64,000 nt of DNA from the NCBI RefSeq assembly GCF_029675105.1, contig NZ_JAQQFV010000001.1, positions 434,001 through 498,000 of the forward strand, written 5' to 3'. Source of the stretch: Nocardia anocheti (GTDB lineage: Bacteria; Actinomycetota; Actinomycetes; Mycobacteriales; Mycobacteriaceae). Below are positions 31,016 through 40,536 of this stretch, one piece after another (positions within the stretch are counted from its first letter, which is position 1; every line of letters starts with the position of its first letter). A model generated the notes under the pieces. That model was not told the origin of the DNA. It made no database searches and saw only the letters and a list, made by a program, of their open reading frames with translations. A program made the position numbers and the translations under genes.

Positions 31016-34000
31016 GTGACCTCCGCGCAAACCGAACATCCACGCGCCGCCGCGCCCCCCGCGGACAGAGCGGGCGCCCCGGCGACGCACCGTCCGCACG
31101 GTCGCCTGTCGGAGGTACCGCACATCACCGGGCTGGTGCTCGGGGTGTTCGCGGTGCTGTGTTTTCTGTGGAGTCTGTCGCCCGCGCTGCGGTATCTGAC
31201 CCACACTCCGCGCCACTACGTCGACACCTACTACTTCGACGCCCCCGACACGAGTCTGGTGTGGGCGCTGGTGGTGGGTCTGCTGGCGGCCGCGCTGGCC
31301 GGACGCAAACGGATCGCCTGGTGGCTACTGATCGGCTATCTGGCGTTGTTCGCGCTGGCCAATATCGCCGAGTACACCGACAAGGGCGATGTCGACGCGC
31401 TGGTGGCGTGCGTGGTGCACGTGGTGGTGATCGTCATCCTGATCGCCGCGCGCAAGCAGTTCTACACCCGGGTGCGGCCCGGCGCGGCCTGGAAGGCGCT
31501 CGGCGTGCTGGTCGCGGGGATCGCGGCGGGCTGGTTGCTGGGGTGGGGGCTGGTGGAGCTGTTCCCCGGCTCGTTGCCCGCCGACGGCTGGCAGCGGCCG
31601 CTGTGGTCGCTCTACCGGGTCACCGCCGCCATCCTGGTGGACAACGAGAACTTCGACGGCGCGCCGCCGCACTGGGTGAACCTGCTGCTCGGCCTGTTCG
31701 GCGCGTGCGCGCTGCTGGGCGCGGTGGTGGTGCTGCTGCGTTCCCAGCGCGCCGACAACGCCATGACCGGGCGCGACGAGTCGGCCATTCGCGGTCTGCT
31801 CGCCGAGGCCGATGTCGAGGACTCGCTGGGCTACTTCGCCACCCGCCGCGACAAGGCGGTGATCTTCGCGCCGAACGGCAAGGCCGCCATCACCTATCGC
31901 GTGGAACTGGGCGTGTGCCTGGCCAGCGGCGACCCGATCGGCACCCACGACGCCTGGGAGCCCGCGGTGCGGGCCTGGTTGCGCCAGGCCGACCGGTTCG
32001 GCTGGGCGCCCGCGGTGATGGGCGCGAGCGAAGCGGGCGCCACCGTCTACCGCAACGCGGGTCTGACCGCGCTGCGGCTCGGTGACGAGGCCGTCCTCGA
32101 CACCCGCACCTTCTCGCTGGCCGGTCCGCACATGAAACAGGTGCGTCAGGCCGCGAACCGGCTGCGCAAGCAGGGCTACGAGGTGCGTATCCGCCGCTGG
32201 CGCGACATCCCCGCCGAGGAGTACGCGGCGATCGTCGGCCGCGCCGACGCCTGGCGCGACACCGAGACCGAGCGCGGCTTCTCCATGGCGCTGGGCCGCC
32301 TGGGCGACCCACTCGACGGCGACTGCCTGCTGGTGGAGGCGTGCGACGGCGAGGAGCGGGTGCGCGGCATGCTCTCGTTCGTGCCGTGGGGCCGCTCCGG
32401 GGTCTCGCTGGAACTCATGCGGCGCGACCCGACCAGCCCCAACGGCGTGATGGAGCTGATGATCTCGCAGCTCGCGCTCACCGCCGACCAGTACGGCGTC
32501 ACCCGGATCTCGTTGAACTTCGCGGTGTTCCGTTCGGTGTTCGAGGAGGGCGGACGCATCGGCGCCGGTCCGATCCTGCGGGCCTGGCGCGGGGTGCTGC
32601 TGTTCTTCTCGCGCTGGTGGCAGCTGGAGGCGCTGTACCGCTCGAATGTGAAGTATCAGCCGCGCTGGGTGCCCCGGTTCTTCCTGTTCGAGGAGAGCAG
32701 GCAGCTGCCGCGCGTGGCCACGGCATGCGGCCTGGCCGAAGGCTTCCTGCCGCGGCTGGGCAAGGAACCCGACGCCGCCGTGCACACCGGCACGCACCCC
32801 TCGGTGCCCGAGAGCGTCACCGGCCTGCACGACGACGGCAGCGCGCCCGAATCCGCCACCGACGCCGCCACCGACCAGGGCCCGCGCCGACCCGAACAGG
32901 TCCGCGTACGCCTGGACAAACTCGGCCGACTCACCGCCGCCGGGGTGGACGCCTACCCCGTCGCCTATCCCCCGACCCACACCATCGCCGAGGCCAGGCG
33001 CTGTCCCAAGGGCACCACGGTCCGGGTGGCGGGACGACTGCTGCGCATCCGCGACTACGGCGGCGTGATCTTCGCGGTGGTGCGCGACTGGACCGACGAG
33101 ATCCAGCTGCTGATCGACCGCGAACGCGTCGGCGCCGACCGCAGCGCCGAGTTCACCGAATTCTTCGACCTGGGCGACCTGATCGAGGTGAGCGGCCAGC
33201 TCGGGGTGAGTCGCGGCGGCGAACTCTCGCTGCTGGCCCAGGACTGGCGGATGAACGGCAAGTGCCTGCATCCGCTGCCCGACAAGTGGCGCGGCCTGGC
33301 CGACGCCGAGGCCAAGGTGCGCCAACGCTACGTCGACATGGCGATCGACCCGCAGACCCGCGAGGTGATGGCCAAGCGCAGCGCGGTGCTGCACTCGCTG
33401 CGCGACTCCCTGCACAACTGGGGTTTCCTCGAGGTGGAGACGCCGATCCTGCAGCAGGTCCACGGCGGCGCCAACGCGACCCCGTTCCGCACCCACATCA
33501 ACGCCTACGACCTGGATCTGTACCTGCGCATCGCCCCCGAGCTGTATCTCAAGCGGCTGTGCGTGGGTGGCATGGAGAAGGTGTTCGAGGTGGGCCGCAC
33601 CTTCCGCAACGAGGGGGTGGACTTCAGTCACAATCCCGAGTTCACGATCCTGGAAGCCTATGAGGCGCACAGTGATTACCTGCGGATGATGCAGCTGTGC
33701 CGCAAGCTGATCCAGGACGCGGCGGTGGCCGCCAACGGCGCCGAGGTGGCGCTGCGGCCCACCGAGGACGGCGGTTTCGAGACCGTCGACATCTCCGGCG
33801 AGTGGCGGGTCAAGACCGTGCACGGCGCGGTCTCGGAGGCGGTCGGCGCCGAGGTGAACACGCGCACCGAGCTCGAGCGGCTGCACGAGCTGTGCGATCA
33901 GGTCGGCGTGAACTATCAACACGGTTGGGACGCGGGACAGGTCGTGCTCGAGATGTACGAGCACCTGGTGGAGGCGCGCACCACCGAACCCACCTTCTAC

Positions 34001-34342
34001 CTCGACTTCCCCACCTCGGTCTCCCCGCTGACCCGCTCGCACCGCAGCATCGACGGCGTCACCGAGCGCTGGGACCTGGTGGCCTGGGGCGTCGAATTGG
34101 GCACGGCCTACAGCGAACTCACCGATCCGGTCGAGCAGCGTCGTCGTCTCACCGAACAGTCCATGCTGGCCGCGGGCGGCGACCCGGAGGCGATGGAGCT
34201 CGACGAGGACTTCCTGCAGGCGCTCGAACACGCCATGCCGCCCACCGGTGGGCTCGGCATGGGCGTGGACCGGGTGGTCATGCTGATCACCGGTCGCAGC
34301 ATTCGCGAAACCCTGCCATTTCCTCTGGTGAAACCTCGCTGA
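31016..34342 (+). CDS. lysX: Bifunctional lysylphosphatidylglycerol synthetase/lysine-tRNA ligase
   Basis: An 1108-residue fusion. The N-terminal ~250 residues hold about seven membrane helices; residues ~255-560 form the LPG synthase (DUF2156) domain that transfers Lys from Lys-tRNA to phosphatidylglycerol. A linker (~585-625) leads to an OB-fold anticodon domain (~640-735) and a class II lysyl-tRNA synthetase core with [15 protein letters not shown] (motif 2) and [12 protein letters not shown] (motif 3). The product gives resistance to cationic peptides in mycobacteria. GTG start at 31016; no Shine-Dalgarno is clear. Followed by a small membrane protein gene after 139 bases. Confidence 0.96.
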   Translation: MTSAQTEHPRAAAPPADRAGAPATHRPHGRLSEVPHITGLVLGVFAVLCFLWSLSPALRYLTHTPRHYVDTYYFDAPDTSLVWALVVGLLAAALAGRKRIAWWLLIGYLALFALANIAEYTDKGDVDALVACVVHVVVIVILIAARKQFYTRVRPGAAWKALGVLVAGIAAGWLLGWGLVELFPGSLPADGWQRPLWSLYRVTAAILVDNENFDGAPPHWVNLLLGLFGACALLGAVVVLLRSQRADNAMTGRDESAIRGLLAEADVEDSLGYFATRRDKAVIFAPNGKAAITYRVELGVCLASGDPIGTHDAWEPAVRAWLRQADRFGWAPAVMGASEAGATVYRNAGLTALRLGDEAVLDTRTFSLAGPHMKQVRQAANRLRKQGYEVRIRRWRDIPAEEYAAIVGRADAWRDTETERGFSMALGRLGDPLDGDCLLVEACDGEERVRGMLSFVPWGRSGVSLELMRRDPTSPNGVMELMISQLALTADQYGVTRISLNFAVFRSVFEEGGRIGAGPILRAWRGVLLFFSRWWQLEALYRSNVKYQPRWVPRFFLFEESRQLPRVATACGLAEGFLPRLGKEPDAAVHTGTHPSVPESVTGLHDDGSAPESATDAATDQGPRRPEQVRVRLDKLGRLTAAGVDAYPVAYPPTHTIAEARRCPKGTTVRVAGRLLRIRDYGGVIFAVVRDWTDEIQLLIDRERVGADRSAEFTEFFDLGDLIEVSGQLGVSRGGELSLLAQDWRMNGKCLHPLPDKWRGLADAEAKVRQRYVDMAIDPQTREVMAKRSAVLHSLRDSLHNWGFLEVETPILQQVHGGANATPFRTHINAYDLDLYLRIAPELYLKRLCVGGMEKVFEVGRTFRNEGVDFSHNPEFTILEAYEAHSDYLRMMQLCRKLIQDAAVAANGAEVALRPTEDGGFETVDISGEWRVKTVHGAVSEAVGAEVNTRTELERLHELCDQVGVNYQHGWDAGQVVLEMYEHLVEARTTEPTFYLDFPTSVSPLTRSHRSIDGVTERWDLVAWGVELGTAYSELTDPVEQRRRLTEQSMLAAGGDPEAMELDEDFLQALEHAMPPTGGLGMGVDRVVMLITGRSIRETLPFPLVKPR

Positions 34343-34481
34343 TCGGGTACCCGTCCCGAGGCGTCGACAATGCGCGTAGACGTCCCGATCTTGGAAGTTC
34401 GGTGTCGTTGCGGCACCATCGGTCTCGCGGACCGGCACCGGGAGGAATGCCGGACGCGAACGCCTGACGGGATGGGAATAG

Positions 34482-34982
34482 ATGTATCTGGATCTGCTGA
34501 CCACGGCCTCGCTGGCCGATCCACACCTGCTGAGCAGCAGCGTGGACACCCTGGCGAGCTCCGACACGGTCAACACCGCCCTCGATGTGCTGGCGAAGAA
34601 GAGCCGGGGCAGCAGCGGGAGCAAGAGCCGCGGCGGCGTCGGCACGATCTTCGGCGGCATCTGCTGCCTGGTGATCGTGGTGGTGATCATCGTGGTCGTC
34701 GTGATGCTCAAGAAGAAGAACAACAATCAGCCGCCGCAGGGGCAACCGCCCTTCGGTCAGCCGGGGCAGCAGCCGTACGGGCAGCAGCCCTTCGGGAACA
34801 CCGGTGGTCAGCCGTACGGGCAGACGGGTCAGCAGCCCTACGGTCAGCAACCGTACGGGCAGCAGCCCTACGGTCAGCCGGGTGGTCAGCCGCCCTACGG
34901 TCAGCCCGGTCAACCGCCGTACGGCCAGCCGGGGCAGCCGCCCTATGGTCAGCCGGGTCAGCCGCCCTACGGCCAGCCCTGA
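34482..34982 (+). CDS. Small membrane protein with PYGQ-repeat tail
   Basis: A 166-residue protein of unknown function. N-terminal ~45 residues are polar, followed by a Ser/Gly/Lys linker, one membrane helix with two Cys at its start (residues ~57-75), a KKK stop-transfer, and an 85-residue tail of (Q)PYGQPGQ-type repeats, about a dozen PYG/PFG units. Such tails are disordered and may drive self-association or face the cytoplasm for protein contacts. The repeats are coded with varied codons, so they are selected at the protein level. ATG 34482 follows GGGATGGG. Confidence 0.72.
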   Translation: MYLDLLTTASLADPHLLSSSVDTLASSDTVNTALDVLAKKSRGSSGSKSRGGVGTIFGGICCLVIVVVIIVVVVMLKKKNNNQPPQGQPPFGQPGQQPYGQQPFGNTGGQPYGQTGQQPYGQQPYGQQPYGQPGGQPPYGQPGQPPYGQPGQPPYGQPGQPPYGQP

Positions 34983-35017
34983 CCTGATCGGAGGACTCGC
35001 GGCGATACCCTCGTTCG

Positions 35018-35707
35018 ATGACGAGGCATCCCCGCGAGTCCTCGAACGATCACCTGTTCGCCAAGGGGCTCTCCGCGACCGGTCTGGCCGCGTTGTTCCT
35101 GCTCCTGCGACTGTTCGCGGTGACCGACTACGACTGGAACGCCGCGTTCTCCCTGGTCGGCACCCTCGGCATCGGCGATGTGGCCGCCATGGTCCTCGGC
35201 ACGTTGATGGCGGCGCCGGTGCTGGCCGGGTGCGCGCTGGGAATCCTGTTGCCCGCCGCGCTCATCCATCAGATCGCCCTCGGCAGACCGAGCTGGTCCA
35301 CCGCGGGCAATCTCACCTGGTTCATCACCGTCGCGTTGTTCTTCGTCTCGCTGCTGTGGACCTTCCGGCAGTGGTGGGTGGCGGTGCTGGCCGTGCTGGT
35401 CGGCCTGACCCTCTACGCGCTGGTGCTGCCCCACCGGAACAGGCATGAGCACAGTCGGTTCGCGCACTGGTTCCTGCGCAGTTCGGTGCTGATCGTCACC
35501 GTGGCGGCGCTGATCCTCGCCACCGTCGTGCAGGACCCGTGGGTCTCGCTCGAACGCATCCACACCAGGAACGACGGTGTGCTCGAGGGGTATGTGATGG
35601 AGAATCCGCCGGGGTTCCTGAAGGTGCTGCGGGAGCGGGGCCGCGAGATCGTCATCCTCGACGTCGCCGATGTCACCGGGCGCGAGGAGGTCGACCCGGA
35701 GCCGTGA
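35018..35707 (+). CDS. Polytopic membrane protein of unknown function
   Basis: A 229-residue protein with about five membrane helices (residues ~20-38, 50-80, 95-112, 118-136 and 150-168) and a C-terminal soluble domain of ~60 residues ending EEVDPEP. I do not recognise the family. It starts 36 bases after the repeat-tail gene and precedes a phosphatase gene by ~26 bases, so the three may form one transcript. Confidence 0.6.
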   Translation: MTRHPRESSNDHLFAKGLSATGLAALFLLLRLFAVTDYDWNAAFSLVGTLGIGDVAAMVLGTLMAAPVLAGCALGILLPAALIHQIALGRPSWSTAGNLTWFITVALFFVSLLWTFRQWWVAVLAVLVGLTLYALVLPHRNRHEHSRFAHWFLRSSVLIVTVAALILATVVQDPWVSLERIHTRNDGVLEGYVMENPPGFLKVLRERGREIVILDVADVTGREEVDPEP

Positions 35708-35733
35708 GGCGGCGCCGCCGGGGATGGGGCAGA

Positions 35734-36366
35734 GTGAGGGGCGTGCAGCTGATTCTCGTGCGTCATGCCCAGCCCGACCGCGTGGTCGGCACGTCCACCG
35801 CCGCCGCCGACCCGGCGCTGACCGAGATCGGCAGGCGCCAGGCCGAGCGGGTGCCCGCCGCGCTGGCCGCCCACGACATCGTCCGCGTGGTCTCGAGCCC
35901 GCAGCGCCGCGCCCGCGACACCGCCGCGCCCACCGCTACCGCGCGCGGCCTGGCGGTCGAGATCGTCGACGACCTCGCCGAATACGACCGCGACCTGCCC
36001 GCCTACATCCCCATCGAGGACGCGAAGACCGATTTCGCCGACGCCTACGCCCGCATCAAGGCGGGCTACCTGCCCGAGCAGATCGACGGCCCCGCCTTCA
36101 CCGCCCGCGTCCTCACCGCCGTCGACGCCCTGGTCGCGAGCAGCGCCCCCACCGACACCGTGGTCGCCTTCGCCCACGGCGGCGTGGTCAACGTGCTGCT
36201 GGCCGACATCCTCGGCCTGCCCCGCCCGCTGACCTTCCCGATCGACTACTGCTCGATCACCCGCATCCTCTACTCCCGCACCGGCACCCGCACCGCGGCC
36301 ACCATCAACGAGAACGGCCACGTCTGGGAACTGCTCCCCCGCAACCTCTCCCGCACCGCCCCCTGA
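35734..36366 (+). CDS. Histidine phosphatase family protein
   Basis: A ~210-residue phosphatase. ILVRHAQPDRV carries the catalytic His, VSSPQRRARDTA the conserved Arg, and VVAFAHGGVVNVLL the second His. GTG codons at 35734 and 35743 are both possible starts; the first has GGGG at a better distance. Substrate unknown. The gene ends in a strong terminator that it shares with the convergent cutinase gene. Confidence 0.83.
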   Translation: MRGVQLILVRHAQPDRVVGTSTAAADPALTEIGRRQAERVPAALAAHDIVRVVSSPQRRARDTAAPTATARGLAVEIVDDLAEYDRDLPAYIPIEDAKTDFADAYARIKAGYLPEQIDGPAFTARVLTAVDALVASSAPTDTVVAFAHGGVVNVLLADILGLPRPLTFPIDYCSITRILYSRTGTRTAATINENGHVWELLPRNLSRTAP

Positions 36367-36372
36367 CAGACC

Positions 36373-36403
36373 ACAGGCCCGGTGTCGTGGACACCGGGCC
36401 TGT
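36373..36403. terminator. Bidirectional hairpin terminator
   Basis: A perfect 14-bp stem (36373-36386 and 36390-36403) with a 3-base loop, 6 bases after the phosphatase stop and 12 before the end of the convergent cutinase gene. Confidence 0.88.
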
Positions 36404-36415
36404 CATCGTGTCAGC

Positions 36416-37315
36416 TCACGCTTGCTGGGCGATCCAGTTGTGCATCCAGGTGATGGCGGTCTGGCCGCCGCCCACCGGGTAGGAGCCGTAGAGGGTGTGG
36501 GCCTGGGAGCGGTAGAAGCGCTCCAGGTCCTTGGCGCGCTGCTGGTTGGCGGCCTCCGACAGCTGGGCCTGCAGCGTCGGGACGCCGCCGTGGGCCATCA
36601 GGTCGTTCATGATCGCGCCCGCCTCGATCTGGTAGCGCCACAGGTTGGCCGGGTTGGCGTCCGAGCTCTGGGCCAGGAAACCGGCGAACCGGGTGACGAA
36701 ATCGTCGGTGGCGGTGGCGCAGTAGAGGTCGTCGACCGCGCAGATGGTGCGCACCCGGTCGCTGATCCAGCCGAAGCCGCCGGGACGCGCGCCACCGGCG
36801 CCAGCGCCCTGGGCGTGCGGGCCCACCTGCACATCGGTCGGCGAGCGGCGCGGGTCGGAGATCAGGCCGACGGCGGCGACGCGCTCGGGCCGGATCGGGC
36901 CGATGCCGATGCCGATCTCGGCGGCGAGATCGCCCGCGGCGTCGGCACCCTGGCTGTAGCCGACCAGCGCGACCTTGGTGTCGGCGCAGGCGGCCAGCTT
37001 CGCGGTGATCAGCCCGCGTGCGGTGTCGACGGCCTCCTTCTTGGAGTTGCCGTACACATCGCCTTCCCACGGGAACGCGGTCGCGGCGTAGGTCACATAG
37101 TCGACGTCGGTATTGCGGGGTAGTCCGTTGGTGACGCCCGCCAGCATGCCGGGGCCGGGCTCCTTGTCGTGGCCCGTCTCCCAGGTACCCGGGATCGCCA
37201 CGACATACAGGCTCGGGCAACCCGGTGCCGCGGAGGCACTCGTACTACCGACCATGATTCCGGTGGTCATCGCCGCGGCAGCACCCAGTGCCGCGGCAAC
37301 TTTCTTCAAACGCAT
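36416..37315 (-). CDS. Secreted cutinase-family / PE-PPE-domain esterase
   Basis: A 299-residue secreted alpha/beta hydrolase. A signal peptide (residues 1-~30, basic start MRLKKV, end SASA) precedes APGCPSLYVVAIPGTWE. The nucleophile elbow is LVGYSQGAD; a Cys-Asp segment TICAVDDLYC gives the catalytic Asp, and a His in MAHGG or further on is the base. The region resembles the PE-PPE/cutinase-like serine esterases of Mycobacteriales acting on lipids of the envelope. ATG at 37315 has GGAG four bases upstream. Confidence 0.82.
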   Translation of the reverse strand: MRLKKVAAALGAAAAMTTGIMVGSTSASAAPGCPSLYVVAIPGTWETGHDKEPGPGMLAGVTNGLPRNTDVDYVTYAATAFPWEGDVYGNSKKEAVDTARGLITAKLAACADTKVALVGYSQGADAAGDLAAEIGIGIGPIRPERVAAVGLISDPRRSPTDVQVGPHAQGAGAGGARPGGFGWISDRVRTICAVDDLYCATATDDFVTRFAGFLAQSSDANPANLWRYQIEAGAIMNDLMAHGGVPTLQAQLSEAANQQRAKDLERFYRSQAHTLYGSYPVGGGQTAITWMHNWIAQQA

Positions 37316-37523
37316 GCCGCTCCAGTTCAACCTTGTCTTCCCAGACCTCGCCGCGAATCACAATAAAGCCACCGGCCCGCCAGTGCCACATGACCGGGTG
37401 TCCATGTCCGATTTCCGACAGTCGGCGAACGATCGCATGACCGCGCCACCGATGAATTCCGCGTCACACTGTCGTCTACACAGCAACCGAGCAAGATCGA
37501 ATCAACCGGAAATCGAGGACATC

Positions 37524-38069
37524 ATGGGCAAGATCGTTGTGGCGGAGTTCGTTTCGGCCGACGGAATCATCGACAACCCCGCCTGGACCGCGCCGTACTG
37601 GAACGACGCCATCGGCGCGTTCAAGAACCCCGAGGTCTTCGACGCCGACGCGCTGCTGCTCGGCCGCGTCACCTACGAGGGCTTCGCCGCGGCCTGGCCC
37701 GAGCACCCCGAGGAGGGCGAGTACAAGGACCGCATGAACTCGATGCCCAAGTTCGTCGCCACCTCCACCACCGCGGAGCTGGACTGGAACGCCACCCGGA
37801 TCGAGGGCGATCTGGCCGAGTCCATCGCGAAGCTGCGCGCCGAGCACGACCTGCTCGTCTATGGCAGCGGCGCGCTGGTGGAACTACTGCGCGCGCACAA
37901 TCTGGTCGACGAGTACCGGCTGGTGGTCTACCCGGTCTTCGTCGGCAAGGGGCTGCGGCTGTTCACCGATGTCGACGCCGCCGCGAAGCTCGAGCTCACC
38001 AGCTCCGAAACCCTCGACAACGGCGTGCAGTTGAACATCCTCACCGTCACCGGCCACACGCTGGACTGA
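37524..38069 (+). CDS. Dihydrofolate reductase family protein (RibD C-terminal-like)
   Basis: A 181-residue protein of the RibD C-terminal/DHFR-like family. It begins MGKIVVAEFVSADGII, has LLLGRVTYEGF, and DLLVYGSGALVELLRAHNLVDEYRLVVYPV near the end, all family hallmarks. It binds NADPH and reduces an unknown substrate; it is not the housekeeping DHFR. AGGA lies 6 bases upstream. It stands alone, 208 bases from the divergent esterase gene. Confidence 0.85.
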   Translation: MGKIVVAEFVSADGIIDNPAWTAPYWNDAIGAFKNPEVFDADALLLGRVTYEGFAAAWPEHPEEGEYKDRMNSMPKFVATSTTAELDWNATRIEGDLAESIAKLRAEHDLLVYGSGALVELLRAHNLVDEYRLVVYPVFVGKGLRLFTDVDAAAKLELTSSETLDNGVQLNILTVTGHTLD

Positions 38070-38099
38070 CGGTGGGATGTTCGCCCGCGGTCGCCGAAC

Positions 38100-38471
38100 T
38101 CACACCTCGAGGTCTTCCTCGATGCCCTTGAGGCGGTGGCGGGCCAGCGCCAGGTTGCCGCGGGCCCGGTCCAGGGCGAGGTAGAGGAACAACCCTTTGG
38201 ACTTGCGGCCCGTCATCGGCCGGATGATGTGGTACTGGGTGCCCAGGGTGATGAGGATGTCCTCGATCTCCTCGTTGAGGCCGAGCTGTTCGATGGTCCG
38301 CATCTTGGCCCGGACCACCTCGGTGTTGCCCGCGGCCGCGATCTGCAGATCCAGGGCCTTGGTGCTGCTGAGCATGCCGAGCGCCATGCCGGAGTTGTAA
38401 TCGACGATCGCGGCGCCGACCGCGCCGTCGATCACCATCATGTCCTTGAGTGCCAGATCGATATTCGACAT
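38100..38471 (-). CDS. Roadblock/LC7 domain protein 1
   Basis: A 123-residue protein formed by one roadblock/LC7 fold: a helix, then GAAIVDYNSGMALGM (first strand pair), a helix with NTEVVRAK, and DILITLGTQYHIIRPM (central strands), then a final helix. MglB-like proteins of this fold usually regulate a small Ras-like GTPase. It is the last gene of a four-gene operon. No GTPase gene is in the window. Confidence 0.82.
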   Translation of the reverse strand: MSNIDLALKDMMVIDGAVGAAIVDYNSGMALGMLSSTKALDLQIAAAGNTEVVRAKMRTIEQLGLNEEIEDILITLGTQYHIIRPMTGRKSKGLFLYLALDRARGNLALARHRLKGIEEDLEV

Positions 38472-38481
38472 GTCCTACCTT

Positions 38482-38955
38482 TCATTTGGTGTGCTTGCCC
38501 TGGTCGTTGCCAGAGATGTTCGCCGCCGCCAGATGTTCGGCGATGGCGCGAGCGACCGGTCGCGACTCCAGGTGGAGCCGACCGACGTTCACTTCCGGGC
38601 CCGCCAGCACCGTCAACGCGGTGTATCCGGCGGCGTAGATCACCACCTGCCCGTCGGTGCCGTGCACGACGACCTCGCTGAATCCGCCGCCGTGCGCGGT
38701 GGAGGCCAGCCGGAACGACAGCGACAGTTGCGCGGCGGCCAGCGCCGCCATGCCCGCGGGTTCGATGTGCGGGGGTAGATCGTGCTCGATGAGCAGGCCG
38801 TCACTGGAGGCGACGATCGTCCCCGTGAGCCGGGGCACGCGCTCGCGCAGGGATTTCAGTTCGGCCAGTACGGCCGCGTTGCGTTCGGGCACGGTCATCA
38901 CCTTGGTCAACTTCTTTCCCCTCCAATCACCGAGCAGTTTCTTCCGCGCGGTCAC
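38482..38955 (-). CDS. Roadblock/LC7 domain protein 2
   Basis: A 157-residue protein. After a basic N-terminal ~35 residues (RKKLLGDWRGKKLTKV) comes a roadblock domain: TGTIVASSDGLLIEHDLP, Ala-rich helix, FSEVVVHGTDGQVVIYAAG. GTG start at 38955 overlaps the upstream gene by 4 bases. Ends 10 bases before the first roadblock gene. The basic leader might bind nucleic acid or membrane. Confidence 0.82.
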   Translation of the reverse strand: MTARKKLLGDWRGKKLTKVMTVPERNAAVLAELKSLRERVPRLTGTIVASSDGLLIEHDLPPHIEPAGMAALAAAQLSLSFRLASTAHGGGFSEVVVHGTDGQVVIYAAGYTALTVLAGPEVNVGRLHLESRPVARAIAEHLAAANISGNDQGKHTK

Positions 38956-39851
38956 GCAAGCTCCTCCAACGCCGCCTTGAGCCGGATGAGTAGGTCGCGG
39001 TCCACGGGTTGCCAGCGCTCGGGTTGATAGGGCCGCACTCCGCGGTATCGGACGGACGCGGTCGCTTCCTCGTCGAGCGCGTGCCGACCCGATCCGCTCG
39101 TCCCGAGGAGGGGACGTGTCGGTCGCGGCGGATTCGGCACCCGCCGGGGCAGTTCGGGGACGCCGGTCGTGGGCCGGGGCATGCGGCGCGGGGCCGGTTC
39201 CGGGGCGAGGGCGAGGTGACGGCGCCGCGCGACGGGGGCCTCGATCAGCCCCGCGGCGGTGAGGTCGCGCACCGCGACCAGGCAGCCGTAGGTGGTGCGG
39301 CCCAGGTCGCGGGCGATGTCGGCGATGCTGCGGCGGCTGTCGACGGCGGCGAGCACCTCGGCCTGACTGCCGGTGAGCACCACCCGTTTCCCGTCGGTGC
39401 GCTGGGCCGGGACCACCGGTTGCGTCGCGACCAACTCCGCGGGCCACGGCCCGAACTCCGGATCGCCGCGCCGGGCGCATTCGTGCACCACCGCGTGCGG
39501 CGCGACCCGGCAGACGTTCGACAGCCAATGCTCGGGCGCCGGAACGAATTCCGGTTCGGCTGGGGAGGCCAGCAGGAAATAGGCCGCGTCGTAGACCGAG
39601 AGCACCGCGAGGGTTTCCAGGCGTGGGCCGTGCGGCAGCGCGTCGGGGTCGCCGGAGCCAGCACGTCGCCAGTCCTCCGCGGTGGCCACCCCCGCCTCGA
39701 CCACCAGGCGGTCCAGGCCGGGCGTGCGGCGACAGCCCGCCGAGGTGATCGCGCCGTCGGCGAAGTGGAACTCGCCGTCTCCGGCGCGCAGGACGCCGGT
39801 GGATCGCTGCTGTTCGAGCCGGTGTAGTTCGTCGGCGAGCGCGACGCTCAT
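38952..39851 (-). CDS. Winged-helix/DUF4388-like partner of the roadblock genes
   Basis: A 299-residue protein. The N-terminal ~120 residues (QRSTGVLRAGDGEFHFADGAITSAG cut here at the turn) resemble the DUF4388/PATAN fold. Residues ~155-205 form a winged helix (GSQAEVLAAVDSRRSIADIARDLGR, then LIEAPVA). The rest is Pro/Arg-rich linker and a short helical end. It overlaps both neighbours by 4 bases, so it is tightly coupled to the roadblock proteins and may turn their signal into a DNA-level response. Family assignment of the N-terminus is tentative. Confidence 0.65.
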   Translation of the reverse strand: MSVALADELHRLEQQRSTGVLRAGDGEFHFADGAITSAGCRRTPGLDRLVVEAGVATAEDWRRAGSGDPDALPHGPRLETLAVLSVYDAAYFLLASPAEPEFVPAPEHWLSNVCRVAPHAVVHECARRGDPEFGPWPAELVATQPVVPAQRTDGKRVVLTGSQAEVLAAVDSRRSIADIARDLGRTTYGCLVAVRDLTAAGLIEAPVARRRHLALAPEPAPRRMPRPTTGVPELPRRVPNPPRPTRPLLGTSGSGRHALDEEATASVRYRGVRPYQPERWQPVDRDLLIRLKAALEELA

Positions 39852-40234
39852 CGTTGCCCACCCGTCAGTTCGTCGAGCGCCGAGCGCAGTTGGTAGCGCG
39901 CCATGCCCAGGTTGCCGGTGTCACCGTCGAAGACCACGTGCATGAACAGGCGGCCGTCGAAATCGCCGTCGACGAGGTGCAGCAGGTGGAAACCCGAGGT
40001 GCGACAGACGACGATCTCGGAGATCTCGTCGTTGTCGCGGCCACCGGACAGCGCCGTACAGCCGAGGGCGGCCCGCACCACCTCGGTGGTGCCCGCCGCG
40101 TCCTCGTGCTCGTCGACGATGCCGTGCGCCCCTGCCGCGGCAATCGCCAATCCGCTGGCCCCGTCCACCAGTGTCACGCTGCGCGCACCGGGAATATCCA
40201 TGATGCGTTGCAAGCAGCCGTCGAGAGAATTCAC
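39848..40234 (-). CDS. Roadblock/LC7 domain protein 3
   Basis: A 128-residue protein with a roadblock-like fold: a short helix (LDGCLQRIMD), SVTLVDGASGLAIAAAG, an acidic helix with TTEVVRA, EIVVCRTSGFHLLHLVD, and a C-terminal helix NLGMARYQLRSAL that is very similar to the end of roadblock 1 (NLALARHRL). First gene of the operon; overlaps the next by 4 bases. Confidence 0.78.
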   Translation of the reverse strand: MNSLDGCLQRIMDIPGARSVTLVDGASGLAIAAAGAHGIVDEHEDAAGTTEVVRAALGCTALSGGRDNDEISEIVVCRTSGFHLLHLVDGDFDGRLFMHVVFDGDTGNLGMARYQLRSALDELTGGQR

Positions 40235-40536
40235 ACGCCCCGGCCCGTCATCGATCGGTTATCGAAACGAGACGCTATACCGCCCCGCAACCACTCGCAT
40301 CCCGAACGCCGGAAAATTGCTGCCGGGCAAAATGTTTGCTGGGGTTTGCTGGAAAACCGCTCGGTATCAATACTTTTGAGTAACCGGACGCGTCATTCGC
40401 TACTCGTCGGTGAACCCGAAGGTCAATCCCCCTTTTCGGCGCCCAGCGATCACCGCGCGAACTTCGGAATTATCCACTTCGCAAACCTCGCCTTTGTGTG
40501 GACGCCGTTTTTCCCGGAAACAACGCGCGGTGCGGG
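40235..40536. other. Intergenic region upstream of the roadblock operon
   Basis: About 300 bases without a coding signal, clearly richer in A and T than the surroundings (for instance around 40310-40385). It should contain the operon promoter on the minus strand. A single TTATCCACT lies near 40472. No convincing hairpin or RNA element was seen. Confidence 0.6.

Noticed and set aside
31325..34726. An 1133-codon open frame antisense to lysX
   Set aside because: LysX has complete motifs on the plus strand, while the antisense translation is low complexity without recognised domains.
40468..40480. Single TTATCCACT as a DnaA box
   Set aside because: One imperfect isolated match is expected by chance.
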